A DNA stretch of 50,947 nt from Verrucomicrobiaceae bacterium (GTDB lineage Bacteria; Verrucomicrobiota; Verrucomicrobiia; Verrucomicrobiales; Akkermansiaceae), in NCBI GenBank assembly GCA_029977225.1, contig JAPOLH010000002.1, forward strand, positions 1-50,947, in the 5' to 3' direction. Of the stretch, positions 17,197-25,757 are shown piece by piece. Position 1 is the stretch's first letter. Each line of letters begins with the position of its first letter. The notes beneath the pieces are model-generated. The model was not told where the DNA came from and made no database searches. It worked only from the letters and a program-made list of their open reading frames with translations. The translations under genes and the position numbers were made by a program.

Positions 17197-18411
17197 ATGA
17201 GACATTCTCTCTCAACTTTGGCGGTGCTTTGCATCGCCAGCCCCGCGCTATTCGCGGCTGCGCCCACTGCACCCAACTTAAACGTCTTGCGCGCAGAAGT
17301 CGAAGCACTTGGCAAATTGACCAAGGCTCCGAAATACGAGGTGGTGGTGAGAGGCGATGCTACTGCTAATCTCAAGCCGATCCTTTTCGAAGGTTTGGAA
17401 TACCAGGGCAAACCGACGAAGGTTTTTGCTTGGCTGGGGGTTCCCGAAAAAAGTGAGGGCAAGGTGCCTGCGGTGGTTCTCGTGCACGGTGGGGGAGGGG
17501 CTGCATCGAAGAGATGGGTCAAAAATTGGAACGACCAGGGCTACGCGGCCATCAGCTTATCATTGGAGGGCCAAATGGATTACGATCCCGCGCTCAAGGG
17601 ATACGGCAAAAACCCGAATGGTGGACCGGCGCGCCCCGGCATCTTTGGTGACTCTGCCGCCCCGATCAAAGACCAGTGGATGTATCATGCCGTCGCCGAT
17701 GCGACGCTCGGTGCCGCTTTGCTGAGAAGCTTGCCAGAAGTAAACCCCGCCAAGGTCGGCATCTGTGGATGTTCGTGGGGCGGCATCATCACCGCCACCG
17801 TCATCGGCATCGACCCCCGCTACGCGTTTGCGATTCCCGTTTATGGCTGCGGCGGGCTGGATGTCATTCCCAACCACTACGGCCGTGCCCTTGGCGGTAA
17901 CGAGCTCTACCAAAAAGTTTGGGATGCCAACCTGCGCATGAACCGCGCACGCATGCCGATCCTCTGGCACTCGTGGCCGCAAGACGCCCACTTCTCGATG
18001 GAGGCGGTCAATAAATCGCGCAAAATGGCGGGCAGCAAAGAGTCCATCTTGTGCCTGATCCCCGGCATGGGCCATGGCAATTTGGAACACCGTCCCGAGT
18101 GGTTCGCGTTTGCCGATAGCGTCATCAAAGACGGCATGTCATGGATTCGCGAAAAATCCTCCAAGCTCGAAGGCGGCAAAGTGCAGGCGACCTTTGATTC
18201 GAAAAAGCCGCTCGAGTCGGCCGTCCTCGTCTCGACCACCGGCACCGGCCACACCGGTACGCGCACTTGGGTGGAAACCCCCGCGACGGTCACCCATAAC
18301 GGTGGCCTGTGGGTGGCGAATGCAACCGTGCCCACGGGAACGACTGCTTGCTTCATCAACGTCAAAAACGGAGTGCTCAACGTTTCGTCTGATTACTTCG
18401 AGATCAAATGA
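17197..18411 (+). CDS. Secreted acetyl xylan esterase / dienelactone hydrolase-like alpha/beta hydrolase
   Basis: A 404-residue exported hydrolase. I chose ATG 17197 (context ATCATG), which starts a signal peptide (MRHSLSTLAVLCIASPALFA). The oxyanion-hole segment VLVHGGGGAASKRW is followed by the nucleophile elbow GCSWGG with Ser193, an Asp in SWPQDAHF and a His in IPGMGHGN, giving a full Ser-Asp-His triad. Related proteins are annotated as acetyl xylan esterases or prolyl-peptidase-type hydrolases. The last 100 residues are a small beta domain (TRTWVETPATV). In this setting it probably removes acyl groups from the glycan before fucosidases act. Precise specificity is unknown. Confidence 0.82.
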   Translation: MRHSLSTLAVLCIASPALFAAAPTAPNLNVLRAEVEALGKLTKAPKYEVVVRGDATANLKPILFEGLEYQGKPTKVFAWLGVPEKSEGKVPAVVLVHGGGGAASKRWVKNWNDQGYAAISLSLEGQMDYDPALKGYGKNPNGGPARPGIFGDSAAPIKDQWMYHAVADATLGAALLRSLPEVNPAKVGICGCSWGGIITATVIGIDPRYAFAIPVYGCGGLDVIPNHYGRALGGNELYQKVWDANLRMNRARMPILWHSWPQDAHFSMEAVNKSRKMAGSKESILCLIPGMGHGNLEHRPEWFAFADSVIKDGMSWIREKSSKLEGGKVQATFDSKKPLESAVLVSTTGTGHTGTRTWVETPATVTHNGGLWVANATVPTGTTACFINVKNGVLNVSSDYFEIK

Positions 18412-18564
18412 TCGCCCGCCCCATGCATCCAAGATCAAAAATGGTATCAAGGAGACTAAGCCGCTTTGAGGATGACAAACGCGATAGGATAGCACAAAAA
18501 CCCATTATGACTCTAACCGCATTTTGAGTCGCCAACGAGCCACTATTTTCATTAGTTAAGAAAA

Positions 18565-19713
18565 ATGCCTGCTACAAGTTCTCTACCAATCGCTCCCGAA
18601 ACCGTTCGCAAAATCAAGCTGCCATCCGGCCGTGAAATGCCCGCGCCGGCCTACGGCACTTTTCATTCGGACTGGGCGCAGGCGCTCATGAAGGACGCCA
18701 CGATCGAGGCCGTCCGCCTCGGTTGGCGGCACCTCGATACCGCCCGCGCTTACGAGAATGAGAATCTCATCGGCGAGTCGATCCGCGAGTCGATCAAGCG
18801 CGGTCACATCAAGTCGCGCGACGAGTTGTTCATCACCGGCAAGTTGTGGAACGGCCACATGAATCCGAAGGATGTCGCGCCCGCGCTCGAAGCAACTCTG
18901 CGCGATCTCGGCATCGACGAGATCGATTTGTATTTGAACCACTGGCCTTGGCCGAATGTGCACGCACCCGGCTGCACGGGAGACCACCGCAACCCCGATG
19001 CCGTGCCTTACATCCACGAGGCTTACCTCGAGACTTGGGCCGAAATTTGCAAACTGAAGAAGGCCGGAAAAATCATCGACATCGGCACCTCCAACCACAC
19101 CCGCGCCACGATGGAACTCCTCCTGCGCGATGTCAGTGCGGATGAACGCCCGGTCTGCAACCAGATGGAGCTCCACCCGCTTTTCCAGCAAACGGATCTC
19201 CGCCGCTACTTTGAATCGGAAGGCATCGTCTGCACCGGCTACATGGCGATGGGTTCGCCGAAGCGCCCGAGCCGCGACAAATTCAAGGAACACCGCTCGG
19301 ACATGCACGACCCGGTCATTCAGGAAATCGCCCGCGAGTGTGGCGTCTCCGCCGGTCAGGTCTGCCTCGCCTGGGCCGCCCAACGCGAGAATCACAGCGG
19401 CGGCTATGTCGTGATGTCCACCAACTCGGAGCGCATTTTGGAAAACCTCATCCCCGCCACGAAAGACATCCTCAGCGCCGATCAAATGCTCCGGATCAGC
19501 GGTGACGGAACCGATGAAAATCCCGGCATCGACGCCAACAACCGCTTGATCTGGGGTCAGGTCTTCCTCTGGCCCGAAGCCGATGGCGATTGGCGCCTCC
19601 TCTGGGACGACTCCCAGGTGTTCCTCACCCGCGAGGGCTACCAGCAATTCAAAAAATCCTGGGACGCTCACCACGCCGTACAAATCAAAAACACCCACCA
19701 AATTGCGAAATGA
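18565..19713 (+). CDS. Aldo/keto reductase (aldose reductase-like), first gene of a sugar operon
   Basis: A 382-residue cytoplasmic NAD(P)H-dependent aldo/keto reductase. The catalytic tetrad is complete: Asp58 and Tyr63 in HLDTARAYENE, Lys93 in FITGKLWN and His126 in YLNHWPWP. The HWP context is typical of aldose and xylose reductases. It is 50-70 residues longer than most AKRs, with an unusual C-terminal extension (LIWGQVFLWPEADGDW onward). Its stop overlaps the ATG of the RbsD-like gene (ATGA), so the two are probably translationally coupled. A mutarotase, a polyol-dehydrogenase-like ADH, a symporter and a PfkB kinase follow. That order suggests it reduces an imported aldose to a polyol. 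The reverse reaction, as an aldose dehydrogenase, is an alternative. Confidence 0.85.
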   Translation: MPATSSLPIAPETVRKIKLPSGREMPAPAYGTFHSDWAQALMKDATIEAVRLGWRHLDTARAYENENLIGESIRESIKRGHIKSRDELFITGKLWNGHMNPKDVAPALEATLRDLGIDEIDLYLNHWPWPNVHAPGCTGDHRNPDAVPYIHEAYLETWAEICKLKKAGKIIDIGTSNHTRATMELLLRDVSADERPVCNQMELHPLFQQTDLRRYFESEGIVCTGYMAMGSPKRPSRDKFKEHRSDMHDPVIQEIARECGVSAGQVCLAWAAQRENHSGGYVVMSTNSERILENLIPATKDILSADQMLRISGDGTDENPGIDANNRLIWGQVFLWPEADGDWRLLWDDSQVFLTREGYQQFKKSWDAHHAVQIKNTHQIAK

Positions 19714-20129
19714 AAGAAGTCGGAATGATCAATGGTCACATCGACTCGGCGCTCACCCGCCAAGGTCATGGTGATTTGATGATGGTGGTGGATGCTGGCT
19801 TTGCCTGCCCGGATCATGTGGAGGTCATCGACATCGCGTTGCGTGAAGGCGTGCCGACCGTGCTCGAAGTGCTCGACGAGCTGCGCAAGGTCCACTCGGT
19901 TGAAAAAATCGTGATGGCCCATGAAACGCGCGAGCACAACCCGACGCATTTCAAAAAGGCCTCCAAGGCCTTCGGCAAGAGCGTCGAAGTGGAAGCCATT
20001 CCCCACAGCGAGTTCAAACAACGGAGCCATCAGGCCAAAACCATCGTTCGCACCGGCGACTTCACCGCGTGGGGAAATGTGATGTTGGTCTCCGGCGCCG
20101 GCAACCGTTGGAAAATGGAAAAAAAGTAA
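19710..20129 (+). CDS. RbsD/FucU family sugar mutarotase
   Basis: A 139-residue protein of the RbsD/FucU family, which interconverts pyranose, furanose or anomeric forms of sugars. The catalytic His20 lies in RQGHGD, equivalent to RLGHTD of RbsD. The C-terminal part EFKQRSHQAKTIVRTGD, then WGNVMLVSG, is closer to RbsD (D-ribose pyranase) than to FucU (L-fucose mutarotase), so the sugar cannot be named. I chose ATG 19710, which overlaps the AKR stop; ATG 19725 is possible. The ADH gene begins 4 bp after the stop. Confidence 0.85.
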   Translation: MKEVGMINGHIDSALTRQGHGDLMMVVDAGFACPDHVEVIDIALREGVPTVLEVLDELRKVHSVEKIVMAHETREHNPTHFKKASKAFGKSVEVEAIPHSEFKQRSHQAKTIVRTGDFTAWGNVMLVSGAGNRWKMEKK

Positions 20130-20133
20130 ACCT

Positions 20134-21156
20134 ATGAGACAAGCCATCATGACCAAACCGGGGCACATCGAGTTCCGGACTGCCGAAGAGCCCGTTGCCG
20201 GACCCGGCGAAATTCTCCTTCGCATCAAAAAAATCGGCGTCTGCGGATCCGACATCCATGTCTGGCACGGCGAACACCCCTACACGCCGTATCCTGTGAT
20301 CCAAGGCCACGAATTTTCCGCCGTGGTCGAAGCCGTCGGCGCGGGCGTGACGAAGGTCAAGCCCGGCATGAAGGCCACTGCCGCCCCGCAGCAAGTCTGC
20401 GGAAATTGCAATCCCTGCAAGCGCGGGGATTATCACATTTGCGACAGCCTCAAGGTACGTGGTTTCCAGGCTCCGGGCTGCGCGCAGGATTTGTTCATCA
20501 CCACCGAGGAACGGATCGTACCGTTTCCCGAAAGCCTCAGCTTCGAGCAGGGCGCACTGATCGAGCCAGCCTCCGTCGCCGCACATGCCACCAACCGCGT
20601 ACCGACGCTCAAAGGAAAAAATGTCCTCGTCACCGGTGCTGGCACGATCGGCAACCTTGTCGCGCAAGCCGCGAAATGCCGGGGCGCGAAAAAGGTGCTC
20701 ATCACCGACCTGAGCGACTTCCGCCTGCAAAAGGCACTCGATGCTGGCATCGACGGTGTATGCAACGTGCGCAACGAAAAGCTCGCCGAGAAGTGCAAGG
20801 CGTTCTTTGGCGATGAGGGATTTGATGTCGCCTTCGAAGCCGTGGGCCACGAGCGCTCGCTCGATGATGCGATCCAGAACATCCAAAAGGGCGGCGACAT
20901 CGTGGTGCTCGGCGTCTTTGGTGGGAAGCCCAGCGTCGACATGTCCACCGTCGGCGACCGAGAAATCAGCCTCATCGGCACGCTCATGTACCGCCAAGAC
21001 GATTACGCGCAAGCGGTCGAATGGATCGCTTCGGGAGCGATGAAAACCTCTCTCCTCGTCACCAAACATTTCCCATTCGAGGACTACGAAAAAGCCTATC
21101 ACTTCATCGAAAAGGAAGCCGACAAGACTCTCAAGGTCGTCATTGATCTCGACTGA
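20134..21156 (+). CDS. Zinc-dependent alcohol dehydrogenase (sorbitol/L-iditol dehydrogenase-like)
   Basis: A 340-residue medium-chain dehydrogenase. The catalytic zinc ligands are Cys37 (GVCGSD) and His59-Glu60 (QGHEF). The structural zinc site is Cys89, Cys92, Cys95 and Cys103 (CGNCNPC and HIC). The Rossmann fold begins near 165 with VTGAGTIGN, and an Asp after the second strand (ITDLSDFR) suggests NAD rather than NADP. Overall it is closest to polyol dehydrogenases such as sorbitol and L-iditol dehydrogenase, which oxidise a polyol to a 2-ketose. Between an aldose-reductase-like gene and a ketose-type PfkB kinase, that role fits. L-fucose or other aldose dehydrogenase activity remains possible. 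Confidence 0.88.
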   Translation: MRQAIMTKPGHIEFRTAEEPVAGPGEILLRIKKIGVCGSDIHVWHGEHPYTPYPVIQGHEFSAVVEAVGAGVTKVKPGMKATAAPQQVCGNCNPCKRGDYHICDSLKVRGFQAPGCAQDLFITTEERIVPFPESLSFEQGALIEPASVAAHATNRVPTLKGKNVLVTGAGTIGNLVAQAAKCRGAKKVLITDLSDFRLQKALDAGIDGVCNVRNEKLAEKCKAFFGDEGFDVAFEAVGHERSLDDAIQNIQKGGDIVVLGVFGGKPSVDMSTVGDREISLIGTLMYRQDDYAQAVEWIASGAMKTSLLVTKHFPFEDYEKAYHFIEKEADKTLKVVIDLD

Positions 21157-21200
21157 TACGCAACCCATACCCAACCCATACCAATTCACCCTACTCCACC

Positions 21201-22895
21201 ATGAACATCTCCCCAATCGATGTGGCGGTCATCGCCATCTATCTCATCGGCATCACCGTCTTCGGCATCTGGGTCGGTTACCGCAAGAACGCCTCCTCCG
21301 ACCAATACTTCCTCGCCAACAAATCACTCGGCTGGTTCACGGTGGGTGCGGCCGTGTTTACCTCCAACATCTCCACGATTCACCTCGTGGGTCTGGCGGC
21401 CGGCGGTGCGAAGGACGGAATGGTGATCGGCAACTTCGAATTGATGGCCTGCACGACGCTCATCCTGCTCGCGCTGATTTTTGCGCCGTTTTACATCAAC
21501 TCGGCGGTGAAAACTCTGCCCGAGTTCCTTGAGCGCCGTTATTGCCCATCGGCGCGCACCTTCATGGCGGTGATCGGTTTGCTGGGCGCGCTGCTCATTC
21601 ACATCGGCATCAGCCTCTTTGCCGCGGCGAAGGTTTTTGAAAGCTTCCTCGGGGTTCCGATGGTTTGGACGATTATCGTCCTGTCACTTTTCACGGTGGT
21701 GTATACGGTACTTGGCGGACTCAAGGCCGTGGTGATGACCGAAAACATCCAGGTGGTTTTGCTCCTCCTTGGTGCAACCTTGGTGACCGTTCTGGGGATC
21801 TACGCGTTGCCTTCCGTGGGCGTCAACGACATGGCAAGCTTCCGCGCTGCACTGCCGGACGATCACATGAAAATGCTTCACCCGCTGGTGAACTCCAAGG
21901 GCCACCTGAGTGAGTTCTCATGGCTTGGCATTCTTCTCGGCTATCCGATTCTCGGCATTTGGTATTGGTGCGCCGACCAGACCCATGTCCAGCGCGTCCT
22001 CGCTGCACGCAGCTTGAAGGACGGTCAAAACGGTGCGCTGTTTGCCGGATTCCTCAAAATCACGCCTGTCTTCCTCATGGTGCTTCCTGGCTTGATCGGC
22101 TATGTGCTCTGGCAAAAAGGTGCCTTTCAGTTGCTCAATGCCCCGGGAACCAACCACCCCGACTTCAACACGATGCTGCCTGCATTGATCAACCACTTGG
22201 TGCCGGTCGGTCTCAAAGGGCTCCTTGCAGCGTGCATGGCTGCGGCGTTGATGAGCTGCATGGCTGCGGCACTCAACAGCTGCGCCACGCTGATCTCGAT
22301 GGACATGGTCAAGCGCATCCGCCCCGAGTCGTCCGACGATAAGGTGGTTTTCATCGGCCGCGTTGCGACAGCGGTCATCATGTTGCTTGCGATGCTTTGG
22401 TCCACGCAGGGCGATCAGTTCGGAACGATCTTTGAAGCGATCAATAAAATCCCGATGACCTTTGCTCCCGCGGTCACGACCGTTTTTGTGCTCGGTGTAC
22501 TTTGGAAACGCGGAACCAAAGAGGCGGCGATGACGACCCTCTACCTCGGGTCGCTGATCGGCGTGATTTATTTCATCATCGATATGCCAGGTGTTGGTCG
22601 GATGTTCCTCGGCGAGTTGGCTCACCCCAATTTCCTCGGGCTGGTTTCCGATCCCGTATCGGGCTTGGGCATTCCCTTCATGCTCGTCGGCCCGATGATC
22701 GCCGTTCTGTGCATTGCGATCTACATCGTCACGAGTCTGCTGACTCCAGCGATGGACGAAGCGGAGGTCGCCAAGGTTTGCTGGGACCACCCGCTTGCCT
22801 TCCTCAAGGGACCGGTGACGGCGCTGAGCGACCCACGAATCGTGACGCTGTTCCTCCTCGGCTCTTTGGTCGTCATTTACCTCTGGCTGCGCTAA
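21201..22895 (+). CDS. Sodium:solute symporter (SSS/SGLT family)
   Basis: A 564-residue membrane transporter with about 13-14 hydrophobic helices, beginning IDVAVIAIYLIGITVFGIWV. SSS features include YFLANKSLGWFTVGAAVFTSNIS in the first sodium-site region and LGGLKAVVMTENIQVVLLLLG. GYPILGIWYWCADQTHVQRV is the typical sugar-transporter motif of the SGLT branch. It probably imports the monosaccharide handled by the operon, using the sodium gradient. It follows the ADH by 44 bp, and the kinase starts 3 bp after its stop. Confidence 0.92.
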   Translation: MNISPIDVAVIAIYLIGITVFGIWVGYRKNASSDQYFLANKSLGWFTVGAAVFTSNISTIHLVGLAAGGAKDGMVIGNFELMACTTLILLALIFAPFYINSAVKTLPEFLERRYCPSARTFMAVIGLLGALLIHIGISLFAAAKVFESFLGVPMVWTIIVLSLFTVVYTVLGGLKAVVMTENIQVVLLLLGATLVTVLGIYALPSVGVNDMASFRAALPDDHMKMLHPLVNSKGHLSEFSWLGILLGYPILGIWYWCADQTHVQRVLAARSLKDGQNGALFAGFLKITPVFLMVLPGLIGYVLWQKGAFQLLNAPGTNHPDFNTMLPALINHLVPVGLKGLLAACMAAALMSCMAAALNSCATLISMDMVKRIRPESSDDKVVFIGRVATAVIMLLAMLWSTQGDQFGTIFEAINKIPMTFAPAVTTVFVLGVLWKRGTKEAAMTTLYLGSLIGVIYFIIDMPGVGRMFLGELAHPNFLGLVSDPVSGLGIPFMLVGPMIAVLCIAIYIVTSLLTPAMDEAEVAKVCWDHPLAFLKGPVTALSDPRIVTLFLLGSLVVIYLWLR

Positions 22896-22898
22896 AAA

Positions 22899-23774
22899 AT
22901 GGCATTGGCTCCACTGGTTGTCGGCATCGGCGAGGTGCTGTGGGATGTGTTTCCGGATGGCAAAAAGCTCGGCGGTGCCCCGCTGAACTTCAGTCATCAC
23001 TGCGGGCAACTCGGTGCTCGCGCGTTTCCCGTCAGCGCCGTCGGGGCGGATGCCGAAGGCGAGGAGATACGCCAAATTTTCGCATCAAAAAAACTTGTGG
23101 GTGATCATGTGCAAACAGATCCCGCGCATCCGACGGGGCGGGTGAATGTGACTTTGAAGGATGGCAAGCCAAGCTACGAGATCCTGCGTGAAGTCGCATG
23201 GGATTTTATCCGCTTCGATTCAAAGCTCCGCGATCTTGCCTCGCGAGCGGATGCGGTCTGTTTTGGATCGCTTGCTCAACGCGGTCCTGTTTCCCGTGCG
23301 AGCATTCATGAGTTTCTCGATGCCATGCGCCCAGACGCGCTGCGAATTTTCGATGTGAACCTGCGCCAAGATTTTTATTCGAAAGAGATCATCAAAGCAT
23401 CGCTTCAACGCGCAAACATCCTCAAGCTCAGCGACGAGGAATTGCCGGTGCTCGCGGAAATGTTTGGCCTCGCCGGTGAGGTTCACGCCCAACTCCAAGG
23501 TCTGCGCGAGATGTTCGGCCTTCGACTCGTCGCCTACACGCGAGGAGGGGAGGGGAGCCTGCTCATTGCAGCCGACGACATTTCCGATCACTCGGGGTTT
23601 CCTACCACGGTCGTCGACACTGTTGGCGCGGGGGATTCTTTCACCGCCACACTTTGCATGGGGTTTTTGCAAAAGCTCCCGCTTGCGGAGGTCAACCGCC
23701 GCGCCAATCAAGTGGCCGCCTTTGTTTGCTCGCAGGCGGGCGCGACGCCACCACTGAATCTACAGTTTGCATAA
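22899..23774 (+). CDS. PfkB-family sugar kinase (fructokinase-like)
   Basis: A 291-residue ribokinase/PfkB kinase. The N-terminal signature region is GIGEVLWDVFPDGKKLGGAP, in the style of fructokinases. The C-terminal PfkB signature VDTVGAGDSFTATL contains the catalytic base Asp246. It phosphorylates a sugar, most plausibly a ketose, with ATP in the cytoplasm. As the last gene of the AKR-RbsD-ADH-SSS string (3-bp gap after the symporter) it would trap the ketose made by the ADH. Fructose, or a deoxyketose such as L-fuculose or L-rhamnulose, are candidates. No FGGY-type rhamnulokinase or fuculokinase is present in the window. Confidence 0.88.
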   Translation: MALAPLVVGIGEVLWDVFPDGKKLGGAPLNFSHHCGQLGARAFPVSAVGADAEGEEIRQIFASKKLVGDHVQTDPAHPTGRVNVTLKDGKPSYEILREVAWDFIRFDSKLRDLASRADAVCFGSLAQRGPVSRASIHEFLDAMRPDALRIFDVNLRQDFYSKEIIKASLQRANILKLSDEELPVLAEMFGLAGEVHAQLQGLREMFGLRLVAYTRGGEGSLLIAADDISDHSGFPTTVVDTVGAGDSFTATLCMGFLQKLPLAEVNRRANQVAAFVCSQAGATPPLNLQFA

Positions 23775-23903
23775 AAATTTTCATACGCCCACCGACCAAG
23801 GTTTTACCGACCTCTGATCAGCGACGCCGTGCTTCCTCAGGGCTACTCAGAACAAATAGACGACATGCCACCCCACGCATCTCCCAACTCCACTTCGGTC
23901 ATC

Positions 23904-25670
23904 ATGAAATCACAGTCCGCCATCCGTCCGAAAACGGTCTGTGGGCGCATGCTCTTAACCACCCTGGTCTTGGCCAGTTCGCTGGTCGCTCATACAGCCT
24001 TGGCCGAGGATAAACCCGTTTACCCCACGCCCCCCGAAGTTTGGAAGGATTATGATCCCGATGCCGGCGACTTCAAAGAAGAGATCATCCTCGAGGAAAC
24101 GAAGGGTGGCATTTATTACAAGGACTCCTACATCAGCGCGTATGTGAACGGCGAAGAGGTTCGCGTATTTTGCAAATATGCCGTCAAAGCCGGCGCTCAA
24201 AAGGCCCCCGGGCTTTTGAACATCCACGGTTGGTATGCAGCCACGCGCTTGGACATGGATCTTGTGAACGACGGCTGGGCAGTACTGGCTCACGACTACT
24301 GCGGCAAAAGGGCAGGACGCCCGCACTACACGAAGTACCCGAAGAGCCTCATCTATGGCAACATGGATCAACCAACCGCCAACCCCGAGGGTTATGCGCC
24401 GTTTGATCTGAAAAAAATATCCAAGCCAAGCCAGTCGCCCGACTACCTGTGGTGCGCCCTCCAACGCCGAGCACTGAGCTATCTGTTGGCCCAAAAGGAA
24501 GTCGACAAAACCCGCATCGGCGCGAAGGGGTTTTCCTACGGCGGCACGATCATTTGGAATCTTGGCATGGATCCGCGCGTGAAGGCCATCATGGCCTATT
24601 TCGGCAGCGGATGGCTCACGTACTACCGCGAAAAGGCGGTTTGGATGTATAAAAACCCCTACGTCGAGCCACCGAAAACGCCAACCGAGGAAATGATCCT
24701 CACCTCGATCGCCCCCGAGGCCCACTCGCCCTACATCACGGCGGCGACGCTGTGGTTGAATGGCACGAACGACCACCACGGCGGCCACGAACGCGGAGAG
24801 CAGAACTTCAAAAAATTCCAACCCGGCGTGCCATGGGATTTCGCCCATCATCCTCGCGGGCATCACGATACCTCCAAGCTCGGAAACATCGCCAAACTCT
24901 GGCTTGAAAAACATGTCCTCGGCAAGCACATCGACTGGCCCGCACGCCCCACTACGGCAATCAAACTCGATGCCGCCGGCCTGCCCGAAATTCATGTGAA
25001 GCCTGCCTCGATCGACAAGATCGAATCTCTGGATGTCTATTATGCCCTCAAGGAGCCAAACAACTGCGCGCGCTACTGGCTCGACGCCAAAGCCGAAAAA
25101 CAAGGCAACGAATGGGTGGCAAAATTGCCGGTCAAAAATGTCGACGACTATGTCTTTTCCTTTGCCAACATCCGCTACAAGGGAGACATCGTGATTTCCA
25201 CGGACTTCACGGCGGCGATTCCCTCCAAGCTTGGCAAGGCCCTTGCCACTCGCGTGGATGCCGAGGATGGCAGTGAGTCGTGGAGCGATGTCGGCCCGGT
25301 CGAGGGAGTTGGCGGCATCAAGGCGCTGCGCCCGCTCAACAACAGATTTGGAACCACTTGCCGGCAATTTGACGAACCCAAACGCAAGGCGCCCAAAGGT
25401 GCCGTGATGAACTTCCGTTTCTACTGCACCCAACCGCAAACGATCATCCTCTCGGCCAACGATCATTTCAGCACGGAGATCGAAATCACCGCATCCAACG
25501 ATTGGCAGGCGATCGAGATTCGCCCCGAACAACTCCGTTTCCAAGGCATTCATGCCCCACTCGGCAGTTGGAGCCAGGTCAAAACCATCGCGCTGAAACC
25601 CAAGCCCGGTTCGGACATCACCAAGATGGTTTTTGCGGATGTGAAGTGGAAGGTCGCCGCGCCAAAATAA
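23904..25670 (+). CDS. Secreted alpha/beta hydrolase (acyl/peptidyl hydrolase-like) with C-terminal beta domains
   Basis: A 588-residue exported serine hydrolase. The start at 23904 (context ATCATG) gives a signal peptide with VCGRMLLTTLVLASSLVAH and cleavage near ALA-ED. The nucleophile is Ser211 in GFSYGG; LLNIHGWYAATRLDMD is the oxyanion-side strand, and HHPRGHHD supplies the catalytic-His region. After about residue 355 there is a beta domain (IESLDVYYALKEPNNCARYW) and then a C-terminal jelly-roll-like segment. The middle beta domain resembles the C-terminal extension of the sulfatase at 43132-45015. Likely a polysaccharide or oligosaccharide deacylase; the substrate is unknown. Confidence 0.75.
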   Translation: MKSQSAIRPKTVCGRMLLTTLVLASSLVAHTALAEDKPVYPTPPEVWKDYDPDAGDFKEEIILEETKGGIYYKDSYISAYVNGEEVRVFCKYAVKAGAQKAPGLLNIHGWYAATRLDMDLVNDGWAVLAHDYCGKRAGRPHYTKYPKSLIYGNMDQPTANPEGYAPFDLKKISKPSQSPDYLWCALQRRALSYLLAQKEVDKTRIGAKGFSYGGTIIWNLGMDPRVKAIMAYFGSGWLTYYREKAVWMYKNPYVEPPKTPTEEMILTSIAPEAHSPYITAATLWLNGTNDHHGGHERGEQNFKKFQPGVPWDFAHHPRGHHDTSKLGNIAKLWLEKHVLGKHIDWPARPTTAIKLDAAGLPEIHVKPASIDKIESLDVYYALKEPNNCARYWLDAKAEKQGNEWVAKLPVKNVDDYVFSFANIRYKGDIVISTDFTAAIPSKLGKALATRVDAEDGSESWSDVGPVEGVGGIKALRPLNNRFGTTCRQFDEPKRKAPKGAVMNFRFYCTQPQTIILSANDHFSTEIEITASNDWQAIEIRPEQLRFQGIHAPLGSWSQVKTIALKPKPGSDITKMVFADVKWKVAAPK

Positions 25671-25757
25671 ATCATCAAATTCAGATCCATCATTCACCAG
25701 CCTAGAGGCCTTCGATCTCACTGAGGCAGCCAGTCATACTCAAAACACACCACCACC

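Noticed and set aside
18424-18528. 34-codon open frame between the esterase and AKR genes
   Set aside because: It is short, has no Shine-Dalgarno or known motif, and shows no similarity to neighbours. Treated as intergenic.
10864-23774. Possible bacterial microcompartment for fucose/rhamnose use, as known in some Planctomycetes and Verrucomicrobia
   Set aside because: No shell protein (Pfam BMC or vertex type) or lactaldehyde dehydrogenase gene was seen in the window.
23955-25721. Minus-strand open frame of 588 codons opposite the serine hydrolase
   Set aside because: It is the antisense shadow of a gene with signal peptide and catalytic serine; its own sequence has no recognisable motif.
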